Shown: positions 39,173-47,226 of the stretch, one piece after another
Layout: every line of letters begins with the position of its first letter
Numbering within the stretch: position 1 is the first letter of the stretch
Source: Kocuria subflava
GTDB lineage: Bacteria; Actinomycetota; Actinomycetes; Actinomycetales; Micrococcaceae
Direction of reading: 5' to 3'
DNA length: 64,000 bases
Assembly: GCF_012163155.1 (NCBI RefSeq)
Contig: NZ_JAAVUN010000003.1
Span: 89,280-153,279 of the forward strand
The notes under the pieces: generated by a model
Database searches by the model: none
What the model was told of the DNA's origin: nothing
The model's input: the letters and a program-made list of their open reading frames with translations, nothing else
Program-made: the position numbers and the translations under genes

Positions 39173-40228
39173 GTGAGCCCGCAGATCCAGCGACTGGTTG
39201 ACCGCAGGCCGGCCGTCTCGGCAGAAGAACTGTTGGACGGGTTCCGTCCGTCCGAGCGGTTCGGTGAGGTGTCCTTCCAGACCTACCGTCCGGATCCCGC
39301 GCAACCGTCACAGGCCCAGGCCGTGGAGGAACTGCAGCGCTTTGCCGCCAGTGTGACTGGTTCCGGCAAGGCATCCGGCAAGGGCGGAGGGTTCTTCTCC
39401 CGCATGTTCGGTGGTGGTGGCGGCGCGGCCACCAAACAGGGGATCTACCTGGACGGTGGATTCGGGGTGGGCAAGACTCACCTGCTGGCTTCCCTTTGGC
39501 ATGAGGCCCCGGGTCCCAAAGCCTTCGGCACATTCGTGGAGTACACCAACCTGGTGGGTGCACTCACCTTCCCCAAAACCGTTCAGGCGCTGAGCCAGTA
39601 CAGCCTGGTGTGCATTGACGAGTTCGAACTGGACGATCCCGGGGACACCGTGCTGATGTCCCGGCTCATGCGTGAACTCTCCGATGCCGGGGTGAAGCTT
39701 GCCGCCACCTCCAACACTCTCCCGGGCTCACTGGGGGAGGGACGCTTTGCCGCAGCTGGTTTCCAGCGCGAGATTCAGGTGCTCTCCGACCAGTTCGAGG
39801 TCTTGCGGATCGACGGCGAGGACTTCCGTCACCGTGGACTCCCGGAAGCCCCTGCCTCCCTGCCGGATGAGCAGATCGAATCGTTCATGGACCAGCGTTT
39901 TGACGGACAAATCGTGGCCGTGGACGACTTCAGCGACGTGGTGGAGCACCTCAGTGCCGTTCACCCCTCCCGCTATCGGCACCTGATCAAGGACCTGGAC
40001 GGGATCGTGTGGCGCAATGTCCACACCGTGGACCAGCAGGCCCTGGCCTTGCGTCTGGTGGTGCTGGCCGACCGACTGTATGACCGTGACCTGCCGATCG
40101 TGGCCTCCGGAGCTTCCTTTGATCAGATCTTCACCCCGGAGATGATGGCAGGCGGCTACCAGAAGAAGTACTACCGTGCGGTCTCCCGTCTCACAGCGCT
40201 GGCACGCGAAGGCCTGGCCGAGAGCTGA
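39173..40228 (+). CDS. zapE: cell division protein ZapE (AFG1-like ATPase)
   Basis: A 351-residue P-loop ATPase. Walker A is GGFGVGKTHLL with Lys101; Walker B is LVCIDEFELDDPGDT. Other AFG1/LACE1 marks are FVEYTNLVGAL, LAATSNTLPGSLGEGRFAA, and a C-terminal ALALRLVVLADRLYDRDLP. ZapE associates with the Z-ring in proteobacteria; in actinobacteria the role is inferred. The Gly/Lys-rich insert around residues 60-80 (GSGKASGKGGG) is family-variable. GTG start at 39173 preceded by AGAGGTC; an ORF extension upstream is rejected. Monocistronic, ended by a 16-bp hairpin. Confidence 0.93.
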   Translation: MSPQIQRLVDRRPAVSAEELLDGFRPSERFGEVSFQTYRPDPAQPSQAQAVEELQRFAASVTGSGKASGKGGGFFSRMFGGGGGAATKQGIYLDGGFGVGKTHLLASLWHEAPGPKAFGTFVEYTNLVGALTFPKTVQALSQYSLVCIDEFELDDPGDTVLMSRLMRELSDAGVKLAATSNTLPGSLGEGRFAAAGFQREIQVLSDQFEVLRIDGEDFRHRGLPEAPASLPDEQIESFMDQRFDGQIVAVDDFSDVVEHLSAVHPSRYRHLIKDLDGIVWRNVHTVDQQALALRLVVLADRLYDRDLPIVASGASFDQIFTPEMMAGGYQKKYYRAVSRLTALAREGLAES

Positions 40229-40249
40229 CGGCTTGGGACCTGACGTATG

Positions 40250-40285
40250 ACAGAGCGCCCCTCCCGTGTGGGAGGGGCGCTCTGT
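40250..40285. terminator. strong hairpin terminator after zapE
   Basis: ACAGAGCGCCCCTCCC pairs perfectly (16 bp) with its complement around GTGT, 21 bases after the zapE stop. It also faces the end of the convergent small antitoxin-like gene. Confidence 0.8.
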
Positions 40286-40336
40286 TCATCCTGTGCCCGT
40301 ACGTGACCGGATCGGTCAACCACGAGCCTCACGCGA

Positions 40337-40501
40337 TCAGTTGTCCGAATCGCCGTTCAGGGAATCCTTCGCCTGATTGACCTGATCTTCGTACTTGTTG
40401 TCGGTCTTGTCGTTGGCAAAGTCTGCGCCCTTGTCGACAGCCTCCGGGTTGTCCGAAGCGGCCTGCTTGGCCTTGTCTGCAAATCCTCCGAGGTCCACCA
40501 T
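40337..40501 (-). CDS. small antitoxin-like protein (MT0933/Rv0909 type), orphan
   Basis: A 54-residue acidic/lysine-rich helical protein, MVDLGGFADKAKQAASDNPE at its start, with AVDKGADFANDKTDNKYEDQ and VNQAKDSL downstream. The pattern (G-F-x-D-K-A-K..., D-K-x-T-x-x-K-Y) matches the short MT0933-like antitoxin family of actinobacteria. AAGGAG lies 8 bases before the ATG, supporting expression. No toxin-like ORF is adjacent: zapE is on one side and a repeat-bearing spacer and tRNAs are on the other. The antitoxin name rests on family resemblance only; a general stress or chaperone-like helical protein is equally possible. Confidence 0.72.
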   Translation of the reverse strand: MVDLGGFADKAKQAASDNPEAVDKGADFANDKTDNKYEDQVNQAKDSLNGDSDN

Positions 40502-40954
40502 GGGTTGTCTCCTTTCGGTTGGGATCAGTCAGTTCGTCATCAATCTGACTGCCACCACTGTGCTTGAACAGGAACACGGTGTCCAGGACACAAGGGCCCA
40601 GGGAGCCGATCTACGCTCACGGCTAAACGGGTGTTGCTGCATGCCACAGTCGTGGGACGCCGCCCTCTGACACGCGGGGCCAAGACACCTGGTCCTGCCG
40701 CTCGCCCGATGGGGCCTGGCATGGAACCGGGGACGGTTATGCCAGTTCCATGTTCGGTTGCGACCAGGAATTGAGCGGCTTTGAGGCGGAACCGAACTCA
40801 CAGGTGGCGTAACCGGACATGTCCGGGGCGGACACCCACGTATGCCGCGCTCCCGACCCGCTAACGCAGTGTCGACCCTCAAACGCGGTGCCGACCAGCC
40901 AACGCAGTGCGGACCAGCCCGGGCCGTGAACACGAGCCTGAACCATGAAAGACG
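40502..40954. other. non-coding spacer between the antitoxin-like gene and the tRNA terminator
   Basis: About 450 bases with no supported gene; open frames lack ribosome binding sites and family-like content. It holds the palindrome CCGGACATGTCCGG (40813-40826), an ATGGAAC ... GTTCCAT inverted pair near 40720-40751, and a three-copy 19-bp repeat at 40863-40919. Confidence 0.5.
40863..40919. repeat. three-copy 19-bp tandem repeat
   Basis: Units starting at 40863, 40882 and 40901 share AACGCRGTGYSGACCAGCC with a few substitutions. It lies in the spacer upstream of the tRNA terminator. Confidence 0.85.
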
Positions 40955-40991
40955 AACAGCCCCCGGCAACTTGTGGTTGCCGGGGGCTGTT
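40955..40991 (-). terminator. terminator of the minus-strand tRNA cluster
   Basis: AACAGCCCCCGGCAAC pairs perfectly (16 bp) with GTTGCCGGGGGCTGTT around TTGTG. On the minus strand it begins 19 bases after the tRNA-Val(GAC) 3' end and is followed by a T-rich TCGTCTTTC. Confidence 0.88.
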
Positions 40992-41009
40992 CTCCCTGGT
41001 GGGAGGTGG

Positions 41010-41081
41010 TGCGCGATACTGGGATCGAACCAGTGACCTCTTCCGTGTCAGGGAAGCGCGCTACCGCTGCGCCAATCGCGC
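41010..41081 (-). tRNA. tRNA-Val (anticodon GAC)
   Basis: A 72-nt cloverleaf: acceptor GCGCGAT/ATCGCGC with discriminator A, D-arm with GGCGCAGCGGTAGCGC, anticodon arm CTTCC-CTGACAC-GGAAG, and T-arm with GGTTCGATCC. CCA is not encoded. Third gene of the minus-strand Gly-Cys-Val cluster. It is 68/72 identical to the divergent tRNA-Val(CAC), differing only in the anticodon arm. Confidence 0.97.
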
Positions 41082-41123
41082 TCGCTGAAAGTCGGAAACC
41101 TACGAGCTTGGTGGGATTTACCG

Positions 41124-41194
41124 AGGTGGAGACGGGATTCGAACCCGCGTAGACGGCTTTGCAGGCCGCTGCCTAACCACTCGGCCACCCCACC
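41124..41194 (-). tRNA. tRNA-Cys (anticodon GCA)
   Basis: A 71-nt cloverleaf: acceptor GGTGGGG/CTCCACC with a G-T pair and discriminator T (U), as is standard for tRNA-Cys. The anticodon loop is CTGCAAA and the T-loop has GGTTCGAATCC. No encoded CCA. Middle gene of the cluster. Confidence 0.97.
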
Positions 41195-41257
41195 GGGACC
41201 TGTAGTCCGTGAAGGACTTGGCCTTGAAGCCAACACCCGGAAGTGTCGGCTTCTCAG

Positions 41258-41330
41258 AGCGGTTGACGGGAGTCGAACCCGCGACCCTCACCATGGCAAG
41301 GTGATGCTCTACCAGCTGAGCTACAACCGC
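41258..41330 (-). tRNA. tRNA-Gly (anticodon GCC)
   Basis: A 73-nt cloverleaf: acceptor GCGGTTG/CAACCGC with discriminator T (U), anticodon loop TTGCCAT, and T-loop GGTTCGACTCC. First gene of the minus-strand cluster. ACTCTA at 41376-41381 (TAGAGT on the minus strand) is a candidate -10 box about 45 bases upstream. Confidence 0.97.
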
Positions 41331-41557
41331 ATTTGATCGTTGGTTTCCGTTTCCTTGGCCAACGTTCGATCGGAAACTCTAGCACAGCTTCTTGCTGGTC
41401 CCGGTTGCCCGGTGACTTCGCCTTTGGCTGTCGCCGTTTCCGACGCCAGAGACTTTAGGGGACCTGATCGGCTCCGCGCAAATCGGCTCCCGGTGGCCCG
41501 TACGTGGTCCGTGGATCGGTGCAGGGATCGGTGCACCAAGCGGCGTGTGGCCGCCGA

Positions 41558-41588
41558 TTGGCACGAACCGGGTCACCTGCGTTATGGT
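41558..41588 (+). promoter_or_regulatory. promoter of tRNA-Val(CAC)
   Basis: TTGGCA (41558-41563) and TATGGT (41583-41588) are separated by 19 bases, with the tRNA starting 13 bases after the -10 box. Confidence 0.5.
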
Positions 41589-41601
41589 TTCCAGGTCGCA
41601 A

Positions 41602-41673
41602 GCGCGATTGGCGCAGCGGTAGCGCGCTTCGTTCACACCGAAGAGGTCACTGGTTCGATCCCAGTATCGCGCA
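41602..41673 (+). tRNA. tRNA-Val (anticodon CAC)
   Basis: A 72-nt cloverleaf with the same acceptor, D and T arms as tRNA-Val(GAC), but anticodon arm CTTCG-TTCACAC-CGAAG reading GTG codons, which are abundant here. Single-gene transcript ended by a hairpin 14 bases downstream. No encoded CCA. Confidence 0.97.
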
Positions 41674-41686
41674 CGTGTTTGTGAAC

Positions 41687-41733
41687 AAGAGCCCCACCCG
41701 GGATGAACTTCCGGGTGGGGCTCTTGGCTTTTG
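41687..41733 (+). terminator. terminator after tRNA-Val(CAC)
   Basis: AAGAGCCCCACCCGG pairs perfectly (15 bp) with CCGGGTGGGGCTCTT around a 9-base loop, followed by GGCTTTT. Confidence 0.9.
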
Positions 41734-41792
41734 ACCACCGTACGGGCCGCAGCGTCCGTCACCACCAGGTGATTCACACCGATGGGGAGAGC

Positions 41793-42635
41793 ATGACGCA
41801 GCCAAGACTGGCCGAGCAGACGGCTCATGGACGCATGTACGCCCGGGCAGAGGGGGAGGTGGCCACCGTCCCGTCCATCACCACCGTCTTGTCCCGGGCG
41901 GCAGTGGACCTGGGTGGCTGGCACGGTTGGTTGGCGGCTCAAGCTGTCCTGGAGGATGACCGGCTGGCGGGTGCCCTGGGGTCGCCGTCGCGGATGAGGA
42001 CCGTGGCCCGTGATGCTGCCGGTGCCGCCGAACGCTACCGGGATCGGGCGGCTGAACGCGGGGACCGCGTGCACAACTATTGCGAGCAAACCGCGCTGCA
42101 GGCCATGGGTGAGCCTGCAGATGTTGAACAGGCCCGCGCGGTGCTGCGCGACCACGGCGAGGAGGCCTATGCCGCGCGGTTCGATGAATGGTGGGATCTC
42201 TACTCACCCAAGCCCCTGGCAGCGGAGATCACGGTCTGGAACCACACCGTGGGCTACGCAGGAACTCTGGATCTGGTGGCTGAGATCGCGGGCAAGGTCT
42301 GTTTGATCGACTACAAGACCAAGGGCACGGACCGCAATGGTCGGGTCAAGGCTCTGGACCCCAAGGTGGTCACGCAGCTGGTGGCGGGGCTCAAGGCTGA
42401 GGAACAACTGGTGGACGCGCAGACGGGACAGTGGGAACCGTGGCGTTACGGTCAGGCTGATTTGTTGCTGGGAGTGGCCGTGGGGCCCACGGAAGTGGTG
42501 GCGCAACAAGCGGTCCCGGAGGTACTGGCTGCCCACTGGCACAAGTTCTGCGCGCTTCGCCGGGTCTGGACGCACGAAACATTGTTGGACGCAGCCGGCG
42601 CCCAACTGCGTCCGGTACCGCCTCCACCGGCCTGA
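41793..42635 (+). CDS. PD-(D/E)XK nuclease superfamily protein (RecB/Cas4-like)
   Basis: 280 residues. The second half has the PD-(D/E)XK core: an upstream Glu in LAAEITVWNH, GYAGTLDLVAEI (Asp of motif II), CLIDYKTKG (D-x-K of motif III) and a following helix with Gln (TQLVAGLKAEEQL), a QhxxY-like element as in RecB/AddB nucleases. The N-terminal half is alpha-helical without a recognised domain. It likely binds or cuts DNA; no helicase partner is present. GGGGAGAGC directly precedes the ATG. It stands between the tRNA cluster and def, a typical place for variable genes. Confidence 0.7.
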   Translation: MTQPRLAEQTAHGRMYARAEGEVATVPSITTVLSRAAVDLGGWHGWLAAQAVLEDDRLAGALGSPSRMRTVARDAAGAAERYRDRAAERGDRVHNYCEQTALQAMGEPADVEQARAVLRDHGEEAYAARFDEWWDLYSPKPLAAEITVWNHTVGYAGTLDLVAEIAGKVCLIDYKTKGTDRNGRVKALDPKVVTQLVAGLKAEEQLVDAQTGQWEPWRYGQADLLLGVAVGPTEVVAQQAVPEVLAAHWHKFCALRRVWTHETLLDAAGAQLRPVPPPPA

Positions 42636-42737
42636 AGCGCTGCGCCCTAAACTTGGACACAACGTGAAGAACTTTGGCCTTCAGCCCTGACTGTGGAGGC
42701 CCACACCCGTGTGAACAACCCAGGAGAGCCCCACTTC

Positions 42738-43418
42738 ATGGCAGTACGCCCCATCCGAACCATTGGTGACCCCGTGCTGCGTAGCGTGGCGGAACCCGTC
42801 CGTACCTTTGATGACGCCACCAGGAATGACCTTCAGAACTTGGTGGACGACATGGTGGACACCATGCACGATGTCCAGGGCGTGGGGCTGGCTGCCCCGC
42901 AGATCGGTGTTGGCCTGCGCATTTTTGTCTATGAGATCGCGGGGGAGTCCGGCCATGTGGTCAACCCCGTACTGACTGTAGGGGATGAACCGCAGGACGG
43001 CTCGGAGGGGTGCTTGTCCGTTCCTGGCATGGGGCATCCCACCCCGCGTGCTGACTACGCACAGGTGACCGGCTGCACCGTCACGGGAGACCCGGTCACC
43101 GTTGAGGGTCACGGCTTGTTGGCGCGCTGCCTCCAGCACGAAACAGACCACCTGGACGGCACGCTGTACGTGGACCGTTTGCGGGGTACGGCCAAGAAGC
43201 AGGCCATGCAGGCCATTCGGAGCCTGAACTACACATCCGTGGTGGCGGACGTGCATCAGCAGCGGGGGGATTCTTTGGCCTCCGGGCGCGGCTCCAGTTT
43301 TGGTGCACCGGCAGCCCCCACTGCCGCAGCCTCCACCACAACAACAACGACGACGAACCGCGCCAACCGTCCAGTCCGCAATCATGCGGGCCTTGACCGT
43401 TCAGGAGGTGCCCTGTGA
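42738..43418 (+). CDS. def: peptide deformylase
   Basis: Removes the N-formyl group from nascent proteins; metal enzyme. 226 residues with GVGLAAPQIG (motif 1), EGCLSVPG with metal-ligand Cys92 (motif 2) and QHETDHLDG with His134, Glu135 and His138 (motif 3). A C-terminal extension of about 55 residues is low-complexity (Ala/Thr, with seven consecutive Thr), longer than in most deformylases. CAGGAG lies 12 bases before the ATG. Overlaps fmt (GTGA), so formylation and deformylation genes are coupled. Confidence 0.95.
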   Translation: MAVRPIRTIGDPVLRSVAEPVRTFDDATRNDLQNLVDDMVDTMHDVQGVGLAAPQIGVGLRIFVYEIAGESGHVVNPVLTVGDEPQDGSEGCLSVPGMGHPTPRADYAQVTGCTVTGDPVTVEGHGLLARCLQHETDHLDGTLYVDRLRGTAKKQAMQAIRSLNYTSVVADVHQQRGDSLASGRGSSFGAPAAPTAAASTTTTTTTNRANRPVRNHAGLDRSGGAL

Positions 43419-44359
43419 AGGTGCTTTTTGCAGGCACGCCGCAGGCGGCTGTTGAGCCGCTGAAACATCTGGTTGACCAGGAAGACCTGGACGTCGTGGC
43501 CGTCCTGACCCGCCCAGACGCCCCCGTGGGACGGAAGAAGACCCTGACGCCTTCACCCGTGGCCCAGGCTGCCGCTGAGCTCGGGTTGGCAGTGATCAAA
43601 GCGGATCGCGTGGATGCCGCGGTCATTGACCAGATTCTGGTCACCGGCGCCCAGGTGGGTGCTGTGGTGGCTTATGGTGCGTTGTTGAAGCCTGCGGCAT
43701 TGGAAGCCTTGCCCATGGGCTGGGTCAATCTGCATTTCTCGGCATTGCCCGCATGGCGCGGTGCGGCACCGGTGCAACAATCCCTGCTGGCCGGGGAGAC
43801 CACAGCCGCTGCCACCACGTTTGTGCTGGACGAAGGTATGGACACTGGTCCGGTCCTGCGAAGGTTCACGGATCCTGTCCGAGCGGATGATGTGGCTGGC
43901 ACCGTGCTGAACCGCCTGAGCGAGGTGGGAGCACCCGTGCTGGCCGAGTCCCTGCGGGATCTGGCCAACGGCGTCACACCCACCCCGCAGACGGGGCAGG
44001 GCACCAAGGCACCCAAGCTGACCGGCACAGACGGGCGCATCGACTGGAACCAGCCTGCCGAGCGCATTGCAGCACGCGTGCGCGCCGTGACCCCTGAACC
44101 CGGGGCTTGGACGGAACTGGACGGGGCCCGGTTCAAGATCACGGGCCACGTGGTTCAGCGCCACGAGCCCGACGCCCAGGAAGTTCCAGCACCACCCGGC
44201 CAGGTGATGATTCACCACGGGTCCGTGCTGGTGGGAACCGGAAGTCATCCCGTTGAGCTGACTCTGGTGCAGCCGGCTGGCAAGAAGTCCATGGCAGCAT
44301 CCGATTGGGCCCGTGGTCGCATGACCGGGGCAGACACTTCAGAGGTGAAATTCGCATGA
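43415..44359 (+). CDS. fmt: methionyl-tRNA formyltransferase
   Basis: Formylates initiator Met-tRNA using 10-formyl-THF. 314 residues: VAVLTRPDAPVGRKKTLTPS is the N-terminal signature; NLHFSALPAWRGAAPVQ contains the catalytic Asn/His pair. TFVLDEGMDTGPVL follows, and a C-terminal OB domain runs from about 210 (KLTGTDGRIDWNQPAERIAARVRA). GTG at 43415 overlaps the def stop, and its stop overlaps the rsmB ATG. Confidence 0.95.
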   Translation: MKVLFAGTPQAAVEPLKHLVDQEDLDVVAVLTRPDAPVGRKKTLTPSPVAQAAAELGLAVIKADRVDAAVIDQILVTGAQVGAVVAYGALLKPAALEALPMGWVNLHFSALPAWRGAAPVQQSLLAGETTAAATTFVLDEGMDTGPVLRRFTDPVRADDVAGTVLNRLSEVGAPVLAESLRDLANGVTPTPQTGQGTKAPKLTGTDGRIDWNQPAERIAARVRAVTPEPGAWTELDGARFKITGHVVQRHEPDAQEVPAPPGQVMIHHGSVLVGTGSHPVELTLVQPAGKKSMAASDWARGRMTGADTSEVKFA

Positions 44360-46107
44360 GCCAAGGTCCCGGGAACACGCGCCGCACAGGTGGATCACGT
44401 GGTGCCGGTGGAAGCGGCGGTGCTGGCCCGTCTCGTGATACAGGCCGGTCCCGTGGTGCCGGCAGCTCACGTGGCTCCGGTCCTTCGGGTGGGCCAGGTC
44501 GCTCCGGTGGTTCCGGTCGCTCCGGTGGGACCGGTGAATCGGGCGGGTACCGGGACAACCGCGGCCGCCAGCGCAACCGCCAGGCAATGGGTGAGCGGCG
44601 CTATTCCTCCTCAGTTCCGTCGCAACGGACCCGGCGCACTGATCCTGCACGGCTTGCTGCGTTCCGAACCTTGCGCGCCGTGGCTGAGGACGACGCCTAC
44701 GGCAACCTGGTTCTGCCTGACCAGCTGCGCCGCCTCCAGCTGAACCGCCGGGACGCCGGACTGGCCACAGAGCTGGCTTACGGGGCGCTGCGGCACCAAG
44801 GAACATGGGACGCCGTGCTCACGCACTGCGTGGACCGCCCCTTGGCCAAGATTGATCCCCCCGTTCTGGACGCTCTGCGGTTGGGTGTCCACCAGCTACT
44901 GGCCATGCGCATCCCGGATCACGCGGCCATTGATCAAACCGTGGGACTCACCCGCGCTGAAATCGGCGCCGGACCCTCCGGGCTGGTCAACGCGGTGCTG
45001 CGCAAAGTCATGGCCCATGACCTCACCGAGTGGCTTGAGGTCCTGACCCGCAACACCGACGACGTCACCCGCCTGGCGTTGGAAGGTGCCCATCCCACCT
45101 GGATCGTCCGCGCCCTGCGCCAAGCTCTCACCGTCCACGGGCGCAACCCCGCTGAGATCACGCGGCTGCTGGAGGCCGACAACGCCGCACCCCAGGTGCA
45201 TCTGGTGGCACTGCCGGGGCTGGGGGAGTTGACCTCAGCCCTTGACGACGGCGCCACCCCCAGCACCCTGGTGGCTGACGCTGCAACCAGTGCCGGTGGT
45301 GACCTGCGCCGAGTCCAGGAAGTACGTGACGGCACCGTCCGAGTCCAGGACGCTGGATCCCAGCTGGTGGCTCATTCCGTGCTCCAGTCAGCACCCGTGG
45401 CTGACGGGGAGAAATGGTTGGATCTGTGCGCCGGACCCGGCGGCAAAGCCACCCTGTTGGCTGCCCTGGCAGCGCAGCACGGAGCACATGTGACCGCCAA
45501 CGAGGTGGCCTCCCACCGAGCCGACCTGGTCCGCCAGGCACTTGCCGTGGTGGATCCGCAGGCCTGGACCGTCCGGTGCGCTGATGGCAGGCGCATCACG
45601 GCGGCTGATGCCGGTCAAAGCTCCGGGGAAGCCGGATTTGATCGCATTCTGGTGGATGCACCGTGCACCGGGTTGGGTGCGTTGCGTCGTCGTCCGGAAG
45701 CTCGGTGGCGCCGGACGCCTCAGGACCTGGCTGACCTGACCGTGCTGCAAGGCGAGCTGCTCGACGCCGCCGTGGGTGCGCTGAAGCCCGGCGGTCTGCT
45801 GGTCTACGCCACCTGCTCACCCCACGCTGCCGAAACCATGGTGGCCGTGGATGACGTCTTGAAGGCACACCCGGAACTGAACCTGGTGGACACCGGTGCT
45901 GCCGTGAGGGCCGCCGCACTGCCCGGGGCCCTGGACGGCGACGCCGATCCAGCCCAGATTCATGTCGGCAGCCGGGCACGTACGGGCGAACCCGCAACAT
46001 CGGAAAATCCTGCAACGACCGGCCACACTGCAACGACTGCCCAACTGTGGCCCCACATCCACGGGACCGACGCCATGTTCATCGCCCATTTCCGCAAGAA
46101 CAAATGA
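44356..46107 (+). CDS. rsmB: 16S rRNA (cytosine-5-)-methyltransferase, RsmB/Fmu family
   Basis: 583 residues. The first ~90 are an Arg/Gly/Ser-rich disordered tail with recurring GGSGRSGG-like units. A NusB-like RNA-binding domain follows (about 95-225: RTLRAVAEDDAYGNLVLPDQL, DALRLGVHQLLAMRIPDHAAI). The SAM methyltransferase core has LDLCAGPGGKATLLAAL and the two cysteines of m5C enzymes, Cys437 (DAPCTGLG) and Cys487 (YATCSPH). It would methylate C967 of 16S rRNA. An ATGA overlap with fmt sets the start. Typical family length is ~430-480, the excess being the N-terminal tail and a C-terminal Ala/Thr stretch. Confidence 0.93.
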   Translation: MSQGPGNTRRTGGSRGAGGSGGAGPSRDTGRSRGAGSSRGSGPSGGPGRSGGSGRSGGTGESGGYRDNRGRQRNRQAMGERRYSSSVPSQRTRRTDPARLAAFRTLRAVAEDDAYGNLVLPDQLRRLQLNRRDAGLATELAYGALRHQGTWDAVLTHCVDRPLAKIDPPVLDALRLGVHQLLAMRIPDHAAIDQTVGLTRAEIGAGPSGLVNAVLRKVMAHDLTEWLEVLTRNTDDVTRLALEGAHPTWIVRALRQALTVHGRNPAEITRLLEADNAAPQVHLVALPGLGELTSALDDGATPSTLVADAATSAGGDLRRVQEVRDGTVRVQDAGSQLVAHSVLQSAPVADGEKWLDLCAGPGGKATLLAALAAQHGAHVTANEVASHRADLVRQALAVVDPQAWTVRCADGRRITAADAGQSSGEAGFDRILVDAPCTGLGALRRRPEARWRRTPQDLADLTVLQGELLDAAVGALKPGGLLVYATCSPHAAETMVAVDDVLKAHPELNLVDTGAAVRAAALPGALDGDADPAQIHVGSRARTGEPATSENPATTGHTATTAQLWPHIHGTDAMFIAHFRKNK

Positions 46108-46155
46108 CTGGGCGGGGCGCAGGTCCTGGTCACCGTCCGGAGTGAAGGAAACATC

Positions 46156-46818
46156 ATGAGCCGCTGCTGCATCAACCCATCCATCCTGTCCGCCGATTTT
46201 GCCAACCTGGAAGCAGAGTTCGCGCGGATTGCCACGGCGGATGCCGCCCATGTTGACGTCATGGACAATCACTTTGTCCCCAACCTCACGCTGGGCCTGC
46301 CCGTGGTGGAGCGCCTGCAGGAGATTTCGTCCATTCCCCTGGACATTCATCTGATGATCCAGGACCCGGACAGGTGGGCACCGGCCTATGCGGAGGCTGG
46401 CTGTGACTCGGTGACCTTCCACGCGGAGGCGGCCACGGCACCCATTCGCCTGGCACGGGAACTGCGATCCGCAGGCTCCAAGGCCGGTTTGGCCATTCGC
46501 CCAGCCACCGCCGTGGAGCCCTATCTGGACCTGCTCCCGGAGATCGACATGCTGCTGGTCATGACCGTTGAACCGGGATTCGGTGGCCAGAAGTTCCTGG
46601 ACGTGACCCTGCCCAAGATCCGAAGTGCAGCGGAGGCCATCAAGGCCGGCGGCGGCCAGGTGGCGTTGCAGGTGGACGGTGGTGTGACCGAGGAGACCAT
46701 TGTGCGGGCAGCCGAGGCCGGCGCCGATGTTTTTGTGGCCGGCTCCTCGGTTTACGGTGCTTCAGATCCGGCTGCCGCCATCGCCGCACTGCGTGAGGCC
46801 GCAACCACCGCATCCTAG
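46156..46818 (+). CDS. rpe: ribulose-phosphate 3-epimerase
   Basis: Interconverts ribulose 5-phosphate and xylulose 5-phosphate in the pentose phosphate pathway. 220-residue TIM barrel: [28 protein letters not shown] (metal His/Asp), [27 protein letters not shown] and AGSSVYG, all in normal order and length. GAAGGA is 7 bases before the ATG. It lies between rsmB and the riboflavin operon; ribulose 5-phosphate is also a substrate of RibB, which may explain the long-conserved proximity. Confidence 0.96.
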   Translation: MSRCCINPSILSADFANLEAEFARIATADAAHVDVMDNHFVPNLTLGLPVVERLQEISSIPLDIHLMIQDPDRWAPAYAEAGCDSVTFHAEAATAPIRLARELRSAGSKAGLAIRPATAVEPYLDLLPEIDMLLVMTVEPGFGGQKFLDVTLPKIRSAAEAIKAGGGQVALQVDGGVTEETIVRAAEAGADVFVAGSSVYGASDPAAAIAALREAATTAS

Positions 46819-46877
46819 GACTCGAACCAACCTGTCCTGGCGCCGCCGGCGAACGTGCACGCCCGCTGCTGCCTGCG

Positions 46878-46886
46878 TGCGATAAT
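46878..46886 (+). promoter_or_regulatory. extended -10 promoter of the riboflavin operon
   Basis: TG-C-GATAAT is an extended -10 element about 19 bases before the FMN riboswitch, in the 86-base gap after rpe. It would start transcription near 46893. Confidence 0.6.
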
Positions 46887-46904
46887 CGGCACTGACGACA
46901 CGAC

Positions 46905-47063
46905 GTGCCTCGAGATCGGTGAAATTCCGAGCCGGCGGTGACAGCCCGCTAACCGAGTACAGCAACAGGGGAGATCTCCACTACAGGTGGTCCCACTCGT
47001 TGTTACCTCGGCCTGACCGGTGAAATTCCGGTGCCGACAGAACAGTCTGGATGGGAGGGGCAC
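46905..47063 (+). ncRNA. FMN riboswitch (RFN element)
   Basis: The conserved FMN aptamer is unmistakable: GGTGAAATTCC, GCCGGCGGTGACAGCCCGC, GACCGGTGAAATTCCGGT, GCCGACAG and AGTCTGGATGGGAG occur in canonical order. P1 is formed by GTGCC (46905-46909) and GGCAC (47059-47063). About 160 nt of further leader follow before pnuX and hold the expression platform. FMN binding should shut down the pnuX-ribDE-ribBA-ribH transcript, by termination or by hiding the GGAGG ribosome binding site at 47215-47219. Confidence 0.95.
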
Positions 47064-47226
47064 CCGCGGTCCGCCCATGTGGCGTGCCGCGACTCTCCCA
47101 TGCCACCAGTCTCGAACGCGCTGGTCGCCAGACGGCCGGCGCCAGCACAGCCCGGCCGATGACGAGATCAATTCGGCAGGCATCTGGTGACGTGCACACC
47201 GGATGGGAAGCGGTGGAGGCCCCGGC

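Noticed and set aside
40863-40919. Possible miniature CRISPR array
   Set aside because: Units are directly adjacent with no spacers, only three copies, and no cas genes occur in the window.
40529-40969. 146-codon frame in the spacer before the tRNA cluster
   Set aside because: No ribosome binding site, Arg/Pro/Cys-rich random-like sequence, and it runs through a tandem repeat and a terminator.
44139-44576. Collagen-like Pro/Glu-rich frame antisense to fmt/rsmB
   Set aside because: It is the complement of the RsmB Gly/Ser/Arg tail, not an independent gene.
46819-47226. Small open frames in the rib leader
   Set aside because: The region is fully explained by the FMN riboswitch and its expression platform.
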